The position numbers were made by a program, and so were the translations under genes. A stretch of DNA of 64,000 nucleotides from Janthinobacterium lividum PAMC 25724 (GTDB lineage: Bacteria > Pseudomonadota > Gammaproteobacteria > Burkholderiales > Burkholderiaceae_D): contig AHHB01000042.1 in NCBI GenBank assembly GCA_000242815.2, positions 244,795-308,794 of the forward strand. The letters run 5' to 3'. The number at the start of each line of letters is the position of its first letter. The stretch's first letter is position 1. Positions 30,557-40,450 of the stretch are shown piece after piece. Under the pieces are notes generated by a model. It did not search any database and was not told the origin of the DNA. It worked only from the letters and a program-made list of their open reading frames with translations.

Positions 30557-30635
30557 CTTTGGCCGCTTTACCTTATACTCGCGCATACCCGATGCCATTC
30601 GTTGCATCTTGCCACCATTCTGATACCAACTATCG

Positions 30636-32360
30636 ATGAAGCCAGTCCGCCTTCCTGCCGCTGCCACACTCGCGCTGCCACGATGGGCCTTGTTTGCGCT
30701 CGGCCTGCTGTACATTCTGCCTGGCCTGATCGGCCGCGAACCGTGGAAGAACGATGATGCCGCCAGTTTCGGCATCATGTGGACCATGGCGCATGGCGGC
30801 CTGAGCGACTGGCTATGGCCCAACGTGGCCGGCCTATCGATGCCCGAGGAAGGCCCGCTGGCCTTCTGGCTGGGTGCCATTTTCATCAAACTGTTCGGCT
30901 GGATCGACGGCGACGTCTTTGGCGCGCGCATGTCGACCATCGGCATCTTCATCGTCAGTACCGTGTCCGTCTGGTACACCGCCTTCAACCTCGGACGTCG
31001 CAATGATGCCCAGCCCCTGCGCCTGGCCTTCGGCGGCCAGCCTGAGCCGGACGATTTTGGCCGCACCCTGGCCGATGCCGCCGTGCTCATCTACCTGGGC
31101 TGCCTGGGCTTGCTGCAGCACAGCCACGACATCACGGCCGAAGCGCTCTATGTCTCCCTGATGGCCTACCTGCTGTACCGCGCCGTGCGCTATGTGGAAG
31201 GCCCGTCCGTGCGCAATGCTGCCCTGCTGGGCCTGGCGCTGGGCGGCCTGACCCTCACGCGCGGCTGGATCACGCCGGCGGCGCTGAGCATCGCCCTGCT
31301 GCTGTGCAGCGTCTTCCTGCGCCTGCCGCTACTGCGCAGCGTGCGCCACCTGGCGCTGGCCGTGCTCGCGGCCATCGCACTGGTCCTGGTCTGGCTGTTG
31401 CCTAGCGAACTGCTGATGCCCTACGGCCATTCGCCGCTGCAGGCATGGATGGAGTGGAACTGCCGCCAGTTCAGTCCACCCAGCCTGAAAAGCCTGCAAT
31501 ATTTCTTACGCGTCGGCATCTGGTTCTTCTGGCCCGCGTGGCCGTTCGCAGCCTGGGCCGTGTACGCCTGGCGCCGCCAGCGCCATGTGCTGCACATTGT
31601 CGTGCCGCTCACATTTGTCGCCATGCTGGCCATCCTGGGGCTATGCCACCCCGATCCCGAACCGAGCCAGCTGCTGCCGCTGCTGCCGCCGCTGGCAGTG
31701 ATGGCCGCATTCGGCCTGCTGACCATGAAACGCGGTGCCATCAACGCCATCGACTGGTTCTCAGTGATGGTGCTGACCATCTGCGGCCTCATGCTGTGGC
31801 TATTCTGGTTCGCCACCCTGACAGGCTGGCCGCCGCGCCTGGCGTACAACGCATTGAAGCTGTTGCCAGGATTTAAGCCTGAACTGGAACTGGTGGCCTT
31901 CTTCGTCGCCGCCTGCGCCAGCGCAGGCTGGGTGGCGCTGGTGCACTGGCGTATCTCGCGCCAGCCCGCCGTGCTGTGGCGCGCCGTGGTGCTGTCGTCC
32001 GGCGGGCTGATCCTGATCTGGGTGCTGATCATGACGCTGTTCTTGCCCGAGCTGAACTACAGCAAGAGCTACGCCAGCGTGGCGCAGCAGATTTCCATCC
32101 ACCTGCCGCCAGGCAGCACGTGCATCAACAGCAACGTCGGTGCCGCCCAGCGCGCCTCGTTCGCCTATTACGGCCACTTGCCATTTGCCAAGCTGGGCCA
32201 GCAGCAGTGCGATGTATTCTTGTTGCAAGATAGTCTCAAGGTTCCAGACAACAAGGAACAGCTGCCCGAGCATCACGGCGCGGACTGGATCAAGCTATGG
32301 GAGGGACGCCGCCCCACCGATAATGTGGAGCGTTTCCGCCTGTACCAGCGCGTCAGATAG
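30636..32360 (+). CDS. ArnT/PMT-like glycosyltransferase (GT-C fold)
   Basis: Inner-membrane lipid-linked sugar transferase of 574 residues with about 12 hydrophobic helices. After the first helix comes the acidic periplasmic loop GREPWKNDDAASFG, whose Asp pair fits the catalytic/metal site of PMT_2 and ArnT proteins. The last 110 residues are a soluble periplasmic domain (INSNVGAAQRASFAYYGHLP). ArnT adds aminoarabinose to lipid A; the substrate here is unknown. Strong terminators lie before and after, so it is monocistronic. Confidence 0.82.
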   Translation: MKPVRLPAAATLALPRWALFALGLLYILPGLIGREPWKNDDAASFGIMWTMAHGGLSDWLWPNVAGLSMPEEGPLAFWLGAIFIKLFGWIDGDVFGARMSTIGIFIVSTVSVWYTAFNLGRRNDAQPLRLAFGGQPEPDDFGRTLADAAVLIYLGCLGLLQHSHDITAEALYVSLMAYLLYRAVRYVEGPSVRNAALLGLALGGLTLTRGWITPAALSIALLLCSVFLRLPLLRSVRHLALAVLAAIALVLVWLLPSELLMPYGHSPLQAWMEWNCRQFSPPSLKSLQYFLRVGIWFFWPAWPFAAWAVYAWRRQRHVLHIVVPLTFVAMLAILGLCHPDPEPSQLLPLLPPLAVMAAFGLLTMKRGAINAIDWFSVMVLTICGLMLWLFWFATLTGWPPRLAYNALKLLPGFKPELELVAFFVAACASAGWVALVHWRISRQPAVLWRAVVLSSGGLILIWVLIMTLFLPELNYSKSYASVAQQISIHLPPGSTCINSNVGAAQRASFAYYGHLPFAKLGQQQCDVFLLQDSLKVPDNKEQLPEHHGADWIKLWEGRRPTDNVERFRLYQRVR

Positions 32361-32366
32361 CAACAT

Positions 32367-32390
32367 AACCGGGCCAGTCCCGGTTTTTTT
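32367..32390 (+). terminator. Terminator of the glycosyltransferase gene
   Basis: AACCGGG (32367-32373), loop CCAGT, CCCGGTT (32379-32385), then a T-run to 32390. Confidence 0.9.
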
Positions 32391-32553
32391 ATGCCCACAA
32401 GCAGCTTATCAATAAAACACTATAAGTTGCAAAATAAAATATTTTATTGCTTCTAGTGAATGAAACTTGCTTTTTATGTATAATTCGTATCAGCGCGACG
32501 GCGGCCATCCTGCTCTCCCGCCCCATCCGTTCACTCCTTACCATGAGAAACCC

Positions 32554-33564
32554 ATGAAATCCTTGTCGATTACCGCTCGCAGCCTGCCCGTCATCAGCGC
32601 CACCGTACTTGCCCTTTCCTGCAGCGCCTTCGCGCAGGCGGCAAGCACGAACATCAACCTGGGCGCAGCGAACGGTTATTCGGCATTCATTTTCGGCAAC
32701 GTTGGCGGCAGCGGCATCACCGGTTTCCATGACGTCGAAGGCCGCCTGGCAGTCGGCGGCGACGCTTACCTGAGCAGTTTTTCGGTCGGCCAAAAAAGCA
32801 CGGCCGGCGCCGGTGCCCCAAGCATCGTCACGGGCGGCAACCTCAACATCGGCACGGGCGCCATCTACAACGGCGGCGCCTTGGGCAAGGCTGTGTATGG
32901 CGTTAGCCAGCAGAACGCCAAGGTATCGACGCAGCAATGGTTTGAAAAAGGCACCTTCAGCAAAGGCAATGCCTCGACGCTGAACTTTGCAGCGGCCAAG
33001 CAGCAGTTGACCACCCTGTCGAAGGATGTTGCCAAGCTGAAACCGACGGGCACCGTCATCATGGAAAACGATGGCTACACCCTGCGTGGTGATATCCATG
33101 CGGATGTGAATATCTTCAACATCGATTCCGATGCACTGAAAAACCTGACCCTGGACCTGTCCACGATCAAAAGCACAGCCCACATCATCATCAATGATGG
33201 CGCCAGCAAGATCAACCTGTCGGGCGGCTACGCCAGCTTCAGCAATTTCGCTGACCGCACGCTGTTCAATTTCGCGAACGCCACCAGCACCAGCCTGACG
33301 ACCTACAGCTGGGGCAGCATCCTGGCACCGAACAGCGACTTCTTCGGTACCGGCCACCTGGAAGGCACGCTGGTGGCCAATTCCGTCAGCGCCAAGAGCG
33401 CATGGGGTTCGCAGGTAGAGATCGGCGCCAAAGGCTTCAATGCCGTCACCGTCTCGGCCGTACCGGAGCCAGGCACCTACGCCATGCTGCTGGCCGGCCT
33501 GGGCTTGCTGGCATGCATGCGCCGCCGCACGCCAGCGCGCACAGCGCACGCACAACTGGCTTAA
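32554..33564 (+). CDS. Choice-of-anchor A family PEP-CTERM protein
   Basis: Exported protein of 336 residues. An N-terminal signal peptide ends at about AFAQAA. The body has the collagen-binding-like choice-of-anchor A pattern (ANGYSAFIFGNVGG ... DVEGRLAVGGDAY; ILAPNSDFFGTGHLEGTLVA). The C terminus is a textbook PEP-CTERM signal: VPEPGTYAMLLAGLGLLA, then a basic tail RRR. The signal is recognised by exosortase EpsH/XrtA systems and implies sorting to the surface with exopolysaccharide. No exosortase gene is in the window. The ATG at 32554 directly precedes the signal peptide. Confidence 0.92.
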   Translation: MKSLSITARSLPVISATVLALSCSAFAQAASTNINLGAANGYSAFIFGNVGGSGITGFHDVEGRLAVGGDAYLSSFSVGQKSTAGAGAPSIVTGGNLNIGTGAIYNGGALGKAVYGVSQQNAKVSTQQWFEKGTFSKGNASTLNFAAAKQQLTTLSKDVAKLKPTGTVIMENDGYTLRGDIHADVNIFNIDSDALKNLTLDLSTIKSTAHIIINDGASKINLSGGYASFSNFADRTLFNFANATSTSLTTYSWGSILAPNSDFFGTGHLEGTLVANSVSAKSAWGSQVEIGAKGFNAVTVSAVPEPGTYAMLLAGLGLLACMRRRTPARTAHAQLA

Positions 33565-33583
33565 GCTGCGCGCCGAAGCAATA

Positions 33584-33619
33584 CACCGGGACGCTCGCTG
33601 AGCGTCCCGGTGTTTTTTT
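33584..33619 (+). terminator. Terminator of the PEP-CTERM gene
   Basis: Perfect 12-bp stem CACCGGGACGCT (33584-33595) / AGCGTCCCGGTG (33601-33612), followed by seven T. Confidence 0.93.
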
Positions 33620-33642
33620 ATATACGCCAGAAAAGTGAACGC

Positions 33643-35322
33643 TTACGCGGCGCCCAGGCCCAGGTCGGTCGCCACCTGCTGGCGCAGCAGGTATTTCTGA
33701 ATCTTGCCCGTCACCGTCATGGGGAATTGCTCGACGAAACGCACGTAGCGGGGGATCTTGTAATAGGCGATCTGGCCGTCGCAAAAGGCACGGATATCCT
33801 CGCTGCTGGCCTGCATGCCAGGACGCAAGATGATGCAGGCACACAACTCTTCGCCATACTTGGCATCAGGCACCCCCACGCATTGCACGTCGAGCACGCT
33901 CGGGTGGCGGTACAGGAATTCCTCGACCTCGCGCGGGTAGATGTTTTCGCCACCACGGATGACCATATCTTTCGAGCGGCCGACGATGCTGCAAAAGCCC
34001 TTGTCATCGATGACGGCCAGGTCGCCCGTGTGCATCCAGCGCGCCGTGTCGATGGCTTCCCTGGTTTTTTCAGGATCGCCCCAGTAACCCTGCATCACGG
34101 AATAGCCACGCGTGAGTAATTCGCCCTTCTCGCCGCGTGGCACGATGCGCCCTTGCGCATCGATGATTTTCACTTCCAAATGCGGATGGACGCGACCAAT
34201 GGAGGCGACGCGCATGGCGCGCGGATCATCGATGGAGGTCTGGAAACTGACGGGCGAGGTTTCCGTCATGCCATACGCAATCGTGATTTCCGCCATGTGC
34301 ATCAACTCGATGACGCGCGTCATGACTTCCATCGGACACGGCGAGCCAGCCATGATGCCGGTACGCAAGGTCGACAGGTCATATTGCTTGAAATCCGGGT
34401 GATCGAGGATGGCGATGAACATGGTGGGCACGCCATGCAAGCCGGTGCAACGCTCGGCCTGCACCGTGCCCAACACGCTCTTCGGGTCGAAACCTTCACC
34501 CGGGAACACCATGGCCGCGCCATGCGTGACGCAAGCCAGGTTGCCCAGCACCATGCCAAAGCAGTGGTATAGGGGGACGGGGATGCACAGGCGATCGTGT
34601 TCGGTAAGGCGCATGGCCTCGCCGATGAAAAAACCGTTATTGATAATATTGTGATGCGTCAGGGTCGCGCCCTTGGGCGCGCCCGTGGTGCCGGAAGTGA
34701 ACTGAATATTGACGGCGTCGTCAAACTGCAAAGTGGCGCTGACTTCTTCCAGGTGCGCGAGGTCGGCGTCGGAGATGCCCTCCATCAAGGCATCAAAGTT
34801 GTGCATGCCCGGCGTGGCAGCCGCGCCCAGGCGTATCACATGGCGCAATTGGGGCAGGCGCGACGAGCGCAGCGCACCGGCACGCGAACCGGCGATTTCC
34901 GGCACCACGTCCTGCACGATGGCCAGGTAATCGCTGGACTTGAAGCTGGGCGAGACGATCAGCGCGCTGCACTGCACCTTGTCGAGCACATATTCGAGTT
35001 CCGAGCGGCGGTAGGCGGGATTGATATTGACCATGATCAAGCCGGCTTTCGCCGTAGCAAACTGCGTCAGCACCCATTCGGCACAGTTTTGCGACCAGAT
35101 GCCGATTCTGTCGCCAGGCTGCAAGCCCAGCTTGAGCAAGCCGGCAGCCAGGCGGTGCACGCGCTGCTGGAATTGCAGATACGTCCAGCGCACGTTCTGG
35201 TGCGCCACGATCAGCGCATCATGCTGGCCGTAGCGGGCGGCGACGCCGTCCAGGTAAGCGCCTATCGTTGCGCCGATCAACGGCGTCTCGTGGGCGCCGT
35301 GTACATAACTCAGTGCTTGCAT
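33643..35322 (-). CDS. Fatty-acyl-CoA synthetase (AMP-binding)
   Basis: ANL-superfamily ligase of 559 residues that activates a fatty acid to acyl-AMP and then acyl-CoA. The P-loop [18 protein letters not shown], the YGMTETSP motif, and the hinge [20 protein letters not shown] are all present, and the catalytic Lys lies in TVTGKIQKY near the C terminus. Closest in look to medium- and long-chain acyl-CoA synthetases of betaproteobacteria. CTGGAG precedes the ATG. It is divergent from polB with about 145 bp between starts. Confidence 0.9.
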   Translation of the reverse strand: MQALSYVHGAHETPLIGATIGAYLDGVAARYGQHDALIVAHQNVRWTYLQFQQRVHRLAAGLLKLGLQPGDRIGIWSQNCAEWVLTQFATAKAGLIMVNINPAYRRSELEYVLDKVQCSALIVSPSFKSSDYLAIVQDVVPEIAGSRAGALRSSRLPQLRHVIRLGAAATPGMHNFDALMEGISDADLAHLEEVSATLQFDDAVNIQFTSGTTGAPKGATLTHHNIINNGFFIGEAMRLTEHDRLCIPVPLYHCFGMVLGNLACVTHGAAMVFPGEGFDPKSVLGTVQAERCTGLHGVPTMFIAILDHPDFKQYDLSTLRTGIMAGSPCPMEVMTRVIELMHMAEITIAYGMTETSPVSFQTSIDDPRAMRVASIGRVHPHLEVKIIDAQGRIVPRGEKGELLTRGYSVMQGYWGDPEKTREAIDTARWMHTGDLAVIDDKGFCSIVGRSKDMVIRGGENIYPREVEEFLYRHPSVLDVQCVGVPDAKYGEELCACIILRPGMQASSEDIRAFCDGQIAYYKIPRYVRFVEQFPMTVTGKIQKYLLRQQVATDLGLGAA

Positions 35323-35467
35323 GCTGTCTCCAGGGTAATGGCGCGATGCGCTCTTGTTATTGTCTTCGATACTAAAAATTATAGCCGCATCCCATCGCGC
35401 ACGGCACCGGCTTGCTGTAATGTGCAGGCCGGTGCCACACTATCGGGCACGACACGGACACCAAGGC

Positions 35468-37828
35468 ATGGACAGCACCGCACTCCCTCCCACACAGGGC
35501 TTTATCCTGACCCGCCACTGGCACGACACCAGCGCGGGTACGCAGGTCGATTTCTGGCTGGCAACAGATGCCGGTCCCCGCCACGTGCGCCTGCCCGTAC
35601 AGACGGCGGTCGCCTTTCTTCCCATGGCGCAGCGCGAGCAGGCGCAACTGCTGCTGCGCGGCGAGCGCCATGCCGAGCTGCGAGCGCTGTCGCTGTGTGA
35701 CTTTCATCATCGCCCCGTGCTGGGCTTGTACTGCAAGCAATACCGACATTTGCTGAAGCTGGAAAAGCAGCTGCGCGCCCATGGTATCGACGTGTATGAA
35801 GCCGATATCCGCCCGCCCGAGCGCTATCTGATGGAGCGCTTCATTACGGCGCCGGTGTCGTTCAGTGAAGAAACACCTCAGGCAGTACAGCTGAAGCCGG
35901 CGCCCGGCTACCGCCCGAACTTGAAACTGGTGTCGCTCGACATCGAAACAACGGCGTACGGCGAACTGTATTCGCTGGCCCTGGAAGGCTGCGGCCAGCG
36001 CCAGGTCTATATGCTGGGGCCGCCAAACGGCGGTGACGAGGCACTCGATTTCGACCTCGAATACTGCGACAGCCGCGCCCAGATCCTTGAACGCCTGAAC
36101 ACGTGGATGGAAGAGCATGATCCAGACGCCATCATCGGCTGGAACCTGGTGCAATTCGACTTGCGCGTGCTGCGCCAGCACGCCGAGCGCTACCGTGTGC
36201 CCTTGCGACTGGGACGCGGTGGCGCCGTCATGGAATGGCGCGAGCATGGCGACAAGCAAGAACACTATTTTGCCGCCGCCGCAGGCCGGCTGATCATCGA
36301 CGGCATCGAAGCGTTGAAGTCGGCGACGTGGAACTTTTCCTCGTTCAGCCTGGAAAACGTGGCACAGACACTGCTCGGTGAAGGCAAGTCCATCGACAAT
36401 CCCTACCAACGCATGGCCGAGATCGACCGGCGTTTCCGTGAGGATAAACCGGCACTGGCGCGCTACAACCTCAAGGATTGCGAACTGGTCACGCGCATCT
36501 TCGCCAAGACCGAGTTGCTGACGTTTTTGTTGGAACGGGCCAGCGTCACAGGCCTGGCGGCCGACCGCAGCGGCGGCTCCGTAGCCGCCTTCGAGCACCT
36601 GTACTTGCCGCTGATGCACCGGCAAGGTTACGTGGCGCCCAACCTGGGCGATGTCAGCGGCGAAAACAGTCCGGGCGGCTTCGTCATGGATTCCCAGTCG
36701 GGCTTGTACGATTCCGTGCTGGTGCTCGACTATAAAAGCCTGTACCCATCCATCATCCGCACTTTCCTGATCGACCCCGTGGGCCTGGTGGTGGGTACGC
36801 GTGGCGACGAGGCACAAACCGTGCCCGGCTACCGGGGCGCGCAATTTTCACGCCTGAAACACTGCCTGCCCGCCATCGTGCAACAGGTATGGCAGGGGCG
36901 CGAGGCGGCCAAGCGCGAGCGCAACGCGCCGCTGTCGCAAGCGTTAAAGATCATCATGAACGCGTTCTATGGCGTGCTGGGCTCGAGCGGCTGCCGCTTT
37001 TTCGACCCGCGCCTGGCCTCGTCGATCACCCTGCGCGGCCACGACATCATGCACCGCACGCGCGAGCTGATCACCGAACAGGGCTACCAGGTCATCTATG
37101 GCGACACGGATTCGACGTTTGTGTGGCTGAAAACGGCGCATAGCGATGCAGAAGCGGGCAAGATCGGGCGCGCCCTGGTGACGCACGTGAATGCCTGGTG
37201 GGAGCGGCATTTACGCGATGAGTTCGGCCTGGACAATGCGCTGGAACTGGAATTCGAGACGCATTACCGGCGTTTCCTGATGCCCACCATCCGTGGCTCG
37301 GAAGAAGGCAGCAAGAAGCGCTACGCCGGCCTGGTGGGCAAGCCCGACGGCAGCGAGGCGATGGTCTACAAGGGCCTGGAAACGGTGCGCAGCGACTGGA
37401 CGCCGCTGGCACAGCAATTCCAGCAAGAGTTGTACCGGCGCATCTTCCAGCGCGCCGCCTACCAAGACTATGTGCGCCACTACGTGGCGCGCACGCTGCG
37501 CGGCGAATGCGACGCCTTATTGGTCTACCGCAAGCGATTGCGCCGTCCGCTCGACGATTACCAGCGCAACGTGCCGCCCCATGTGCGCGCGGCGCGCACG
37601 GCCGACGCCTACAATCTGGCGCAGGGCCGGCCACTGCAGTACCAAAATGGCGGCTGGATCAGCTATGTGATCACGGTGGCAGGGCCGGAACCGCTGGAAA
37701 CGCAGCGCTCGCCCATCGATTACCAGCACTACCTGACGCGCCAGTTGCAGCCGGTGGCCGACGCGATACTGCCTTTCCTGGGCGACGATTTTTCGCGCCT
37801 GGTGTCGGGGCAGCAGGATTTGTTTTAG
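35468..37828 (+). CDS. polB: DNA polymerase II (family B)
   Basis: A 786-residue family B polymerase, close to the 783 of E. coli Pol II, used in restart and translesion synthesis. Exonuclease motifs: LVSLDIETTAYGE (Exo I) and AIIGWNLVQFDLRVL (Exo II). Polymerase motifs: LVLDYKSLYPSIIRTF (A), IIMNAFYGVLGSSGCRFFD (B) and VIYGDTDSTFVWL (C). The last residues QQDLF match the beta-clamp binding pentapeptide. The ATG at 35468 begins the conserved region. No clean LexA box was found upstream, so SOS control is unproven. Confidence 0.95.
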   Translation: MDSTALPPTQGFILTRHWHDTSAGTQVDFWLATDAGPRHVRLPVQTAVAFLPMAQREQAQLLLRGERHAELRALSLCDFHHRPVLGLYCKQYRHLLKLEKQLRAHGIDVYEADIRPPERYLMERFITAPVSFSEETPQAVQLKPAPGYRPNLKLVSLDIETTAYGELYSLALEGCGQRQVYMLGPPNGGDEALDFDLEYCDSRAQILERLNTWMEEHDPDAIIGWNLVQFDLRVLRQHAERYRVPLRLGRGGAVMEWREHGDKQEHYFAAAAGRLIIDGIEALKSATWNFSSFSLENVAQTLLGEGKSIDNPYQRMAEIDRRFREDKPALARYNLKDCELVTRIFAKTELLTFLLERASVTGLAADRSGGSVAAFEHLYLPLMHRQGYVAPNLGDVSGENSPGGFVMDSQSGLYDSVLVLDYKSLYPSIIRTFLIDPVGLVVGTRGDEAQTVPGYRGAQFSRLKHCLPAIVQQVWQGREAAKRERNAPLSQALKIIMNAFYGVLGSSGCRFFDPRLASSITLRGHDIMHRTRELITEQGYQVIYGDTDSTFVWLKTAHSDAEAGKIGRALVTHVNAWWERHLRDEFGLDNALELEFETHYRRFLMPTIRGSEEGSKKRYAGLVGKPDGSEAMVYKGLETVRSDWTPLAQQFQQELYRRIFQRAAYQDYVRHYVARTLRGECDALLVYRKRLRRPLDDYQRNVPPHVRAARTADAYNLAQGRPLQYQNGGWISYVITVAGPEPLETQRSPIDYQHYLTRQLQPVADAILPFLGDDFSRLVSGQQDLF

Positions 37829-38091
37829 ATCAATTTTGCTGACCGGCAAGGCCAAGCTGAGGTAATATCGGCGCCTGCCAAGCCAGTCTACGGGTGCTGT
37901 GCGCCGGAGCAGCGTAAAATACGCCATGGCGAAAGAATAAGAGCTGCACGAAAAAGACGATGCCATTCCAGACGAGAATCGTTTGCAACAGGATTTTCGC
38001 CGCTGAAATGGCGCATCATTTGACATTATGTTGAACCAGCAGGCAGCGCATGTAGCCGTCTGTCCTGCTAATTTTTGAATGAATTGACACC

Positions 38092-39408
38092 ATGACCGAG
38101 ATTACGTCCTTAAGAGACATCCCGCAAAAAAATATCTTCCGCAAGGGCGACACCTTTGTGCTGTTCGGCGAGCTGTTCGGCCGCGGCTATGTGAATGGCT
38201 TGCTGGACGAAGCGCGCAAGGCGGGCATGAATATCGTCGGCATGACGGTCGGGCGCCGCGATGAAAACCTGGCGCTGCGTCCGCTGAACGCGGAAGAGCT
38301 GGCAGAAGCCGAAGCCAACCTGGGCGGACGCATCATCAATGTGCCGCTGATGGCCGGTTTCGACATCGACGCGCCAGCTGGCGAACCGACGCCGACGGCC
38401 CTGCTGGCCGGTATGACCCTGAAGAGCTGGCAGGAAGACAAGCTGGACTGGGCGCAGATCGAACGCTGCCGCGAAGCCGGCATCGCCCGCTTCAGCGCTT
38501 CCGTGGCGAAAGCCATGGCCGAACTGGACAGCCTGATTCCTGATGGCAGCAATGCGTATTTCGCCCACACCATGGCCGGTGGCATTCCGAAAGTCAAAGT
38601 CTTCCTGGCCATCGCCAACCGCGTCTACAAAGGCCGCGGCGAGCGCTTCATGTCCTCGCGCGCCCTGCTCGACAGCGACCTGGGCAAGCTGATCCTGATG
38701 AACTTCGACGAAGTCACGGCCAACACCCTGCAGCACCTGATCGACGGCAGCGCCGCCATCCGCGCACGCCTCGAGCAAACGGGTGGCCAGGTGCGCTACA
38801 GCGCCTACGGCTACCACGGCACCGAAATCCTGATCGACGGTACATACCAGTGGCAAACGTATAGCAACTACACGCAAGGCCTGGCCAAGATGCGCCTGGA
38901 AAACGTGGCCAAGGCTGCGTGGGAAAAAGGCATCAAGGCCACCGTCTTCAATTGCCCGGAAATCCGCACCAATTCGTCCGACATTTTTGCGGGCGTGGAA
39001 CTGTCGCTGTTCCCCCTGCTCGATGCGCTGAAAAAAGAAGGCGGCGCAGCCTGGGCCGAAGAGCAATGGAAAATCTGCCAGGGCTTGCTGGAAGACGGCG
39101 TCTCGCTGCAAGACTTGCTCGACCGTATCGCCGCCTACAATGGCGACGCCACCAGCGTGCAGTTCCGCAACTTCGCTGCCTGGCCGATGGACAACACGCC
39201 GGAACTGGCCGAGGTCATGATCGGCACCTCGGACGACATCACCAAGCTGCACAAAGAGCGCAAGGAACTGATCACCGATCAGCTGAGCTCGCTGGTGCTG
39301 GAAGGCACGGGCCCGCTGATGTTCCACGCCATGTCGGAGCCGCAAGCGCCCGTTGTCTGGCTGAACCACGACATCATCGCGCGTCAGCTGAACTCGGCTC
39401 ACAACTGA
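38092..39408 (+). CDS. FabMG-like putative enoyl-ACP reductase family protein
   Basis: A 438-residue soluble protein starting MTEITSLRDIPQKNIFRKGD. A Rossmann-like opening (TFVLFGELFGRGYVNGLLDE, then AGMNIVGMTVGRRDE) suggests dinucleotide binding. It resembles the family named after FabMG, a metagenome-derived enoyl-ACP reductase reported as triclosan-resistant; I make that link from memory and moderately. If right, it would be an extra reductase of fatty-acid synthesis. It stands alone with a strong terminator after it. Confidence 0.6.
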   Translation: MTEITSLRDIPQKNIFRKGDTFVLFGELFGRGYVNGLLDEARKAGMNIVGMTVGRRDENLALRPLNAEELAEAEANLGGRIINVPLMAGFDIDAPAGEPTPTALLAGMTLKSWQEDKLDWAQIERCREAGIARFSASVAKAMAELDSLIPDGSNAYFAHTMAGGIPKVKVFLAIANRVYKGRGERFMSSRALLDSDLGKLILMNFDEVTANTLQHLIDGSAAIRARLEQTGGQVRYSAYGYHGTEILIDGTYQWQTYSNYTQGLAKMRLENVAKAAWEKGIKATVFNCPEIRTNSSDIFAGVELSLFPLLDALKKEGGAAWAEEQWKICQGLLEDGVSLQDLLDRIAAYNGDATSVQFRNFAAWPMDNTPELAEVMIGTSDDITKLHKERKELITDQLSSLVLEGTGPLMFHAMSEPQAPVVWLNHDIIARQLNSAHN

Positions 39409-39435
39409 ACTTGATGTAACGCAAGCTGCAAGACA

Positions 39436-39470
39436 CCGACGGCCCGGCTCATCCCCGGGCCGTCGGCATT
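39436..39470 (+). terminator. Terminator after the FabMG-like gene
   Basis: Perfect 12-bp stem CCGACGGCCCGG (39436-39447) / CCGGGCCGTCGG (39455-39466), followed by CATTTT. Confidence 0.85.
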
Positions 39471-39498
39471 TTGATGGCGGCTTTGCGTGACGCACGCC

Positions 39499-39690
39499 TT
39501 ACGCGCGCACGCTGGACACGCCACCATCGGCGAGCAGCGCCGTGCCGCTGCAGACACTGCAGGCATAGGCAGCGAGGGTCAGCGCCGAGCGATCCCGTCC
39601 AGCGTGGCCAGGCGTTTCGATACTTGCCAGCCCACCACACAGGCCACGGCTTGCGCGCCGCCGTGCACCAGCACAGTAACGCGCCATGGC
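39499..39690 (-). pseudogene. Remnant of a short-chain dehydrogenase 3' end
   Basis: A minus-strand frame ends with GTALLADGGVSSVRA and a stop at 39499. This is the characteristic C-terminal tail of SDR oxidoreductases of the SDR-family glucose dehydrogenase / FabG type. The upstream 100-150 bases in this and neighbouring frames do not give the NADP-binding or YxxxK segments, so most of the gene is gone. It lies between the FabMG-like gene and tRNA-Leu. Confidence 0.5.
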
Positions 39691-39766
39691 ACGCGAACAG
39701 CTGCGCTGGAATTGGCGTCGTCAAAGAGCACCAATGCATGTGTAAAATACTTTTCAAGCATAAAAC

Positions 39767-39795
39767 TTGCCAGATTGTGACAGATCAGCCATAAT
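39767..39795 (+). promoter_or_regulatory. tRNA-Leu promoter
   Basis: TTGCCA (39767-39772), a 17-bp spacer, CATAAT (39790-39795), 12 bp before the tRNA 5' end. Confidence 0.65.
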
Positions 39796-39807
39796 GCGTC
39801 TCGCGTT

Positions 39808-39894
39808 GCCGGGATGGCGGAATAGGTAGACGCACGGGACTCAAAATCCCGCGCTGGAAACAGCGTGCCGGTTCGATTCCGGCTCCCGGCACCA
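39808..39894 (+). tRNA. tRNA-Leu (anticodon CAA)
   Basis: Class II tRNA of 87 nt including an encoded CCA. Acceptor stem GCCGGGA (39808-39814) pairs with TCCCGGC (39884-39890). The anticodon stem CGGGA/TCCCG frames the loop CTCAAAA, giving CAA, which reads UUG. A long variable arm and the GTTCGATTC T-loop are present. The promoter and a downstream terminator make it a single transcription unit. Confidence 0.97.
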
Positions 39895-39920
39895 CCAGAC
39901 AAATCGAAGAAGTGCCGATA

Positions 39921-39963
39921 AAGCCACTAAATCCAATAAAATCAAGGATTTAGTGGCTTTTTT
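39921..39963 (+). terminator. tRNA-Leu terminator
   Basis: 14-bp stem AAGCCACTAAATCC (39921-39934) / GGATTTAGTGGCTT (39946-39959) with an 11-nt loop, followed by T-residues. Confidence 0.85.
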
Positions 39964-40084
39964 CTTGTCTGTTCAATCCCCACATTGCTGATCAAGCCCG
40001 AAAAACTGCTGACGTTCTTGGTCAAGTTTTGTGTAACCTTGGCGCCACCTCCGATGCAACCCTCCAAACATTTTGGAGAAAAAC

Positions 40085-40445
40085 GTGACATCGGCAATTA
40101 CTAGCGCGACAAAAGATCAGCTTGGCGACGCCGCCCACACCCAGCCGTGCCAGGTGCCGGCACCACGTCCATCTTGCTCGCATATTGCTCGACCAGCCAA
40201 CGCGGCAGGGCCGACACGCAGCGTCCACTGGCCACCACTGCAGCATGATGTCGATGGTTTCGATGGTTTCAATGGCTTTGTGGCGCTTGGGCGTGACACC
40301 GAGCGGTAACAGGAACTGCTTGTCGATGTCCAGGCGTTGAGCGCGCCTAGCGCGCCAAACTGGCACTTCTGCTTGACGCTCACATCAGCGTCGGGCCAAG
40401 TTTCTCGACCTGCTGGACGATGGTTAGGTGGATGCGCTCAAGCAT
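40085..40445 (-). pseudogene. metR: metR remnant (LysR-type methionine regulator), heavily deleted
   Basis: Pieces of MetR occur in the right order but in different frames. The start MLERIHLTIVQQVEKLG (from ATG at 40445) is followed directly by DADVSVKQKCQFGALGAL, then LDIDKQFLLPLGVTPKRHKA, then VASGRCVSALPRWLVEQY, and last RLGVGGVAKLIF. Compared with a normal MetR of about 300 residues, most of the helix-turn-helix and a large part of the effector domain are missing, a GAAACCATC unit is duplicated and at least two frameshifts are present. It cannot make a functional regulator. It is divergent from the methionine synthase genes it would have controlled. Confidence 0.85.
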
Positions 40446-40450
40446 CTGAA

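Noticed and set aside
35400..35440. LexA box upstream of polB
   Set aside because: A CTG-N7-CAG sequence is present but the spacing does not fit CTGT-N8-ACAG.
37830..37991. Minus-strand peptide with a hydrophobic stretch (LLQTILVWNGIVFFVQLLFF) between polB and the FabMG-like gene
   Set aside because: No ATG or GTG start in frame and no ribosome site; only a TTG/CTG start is possible, so support is too thin.
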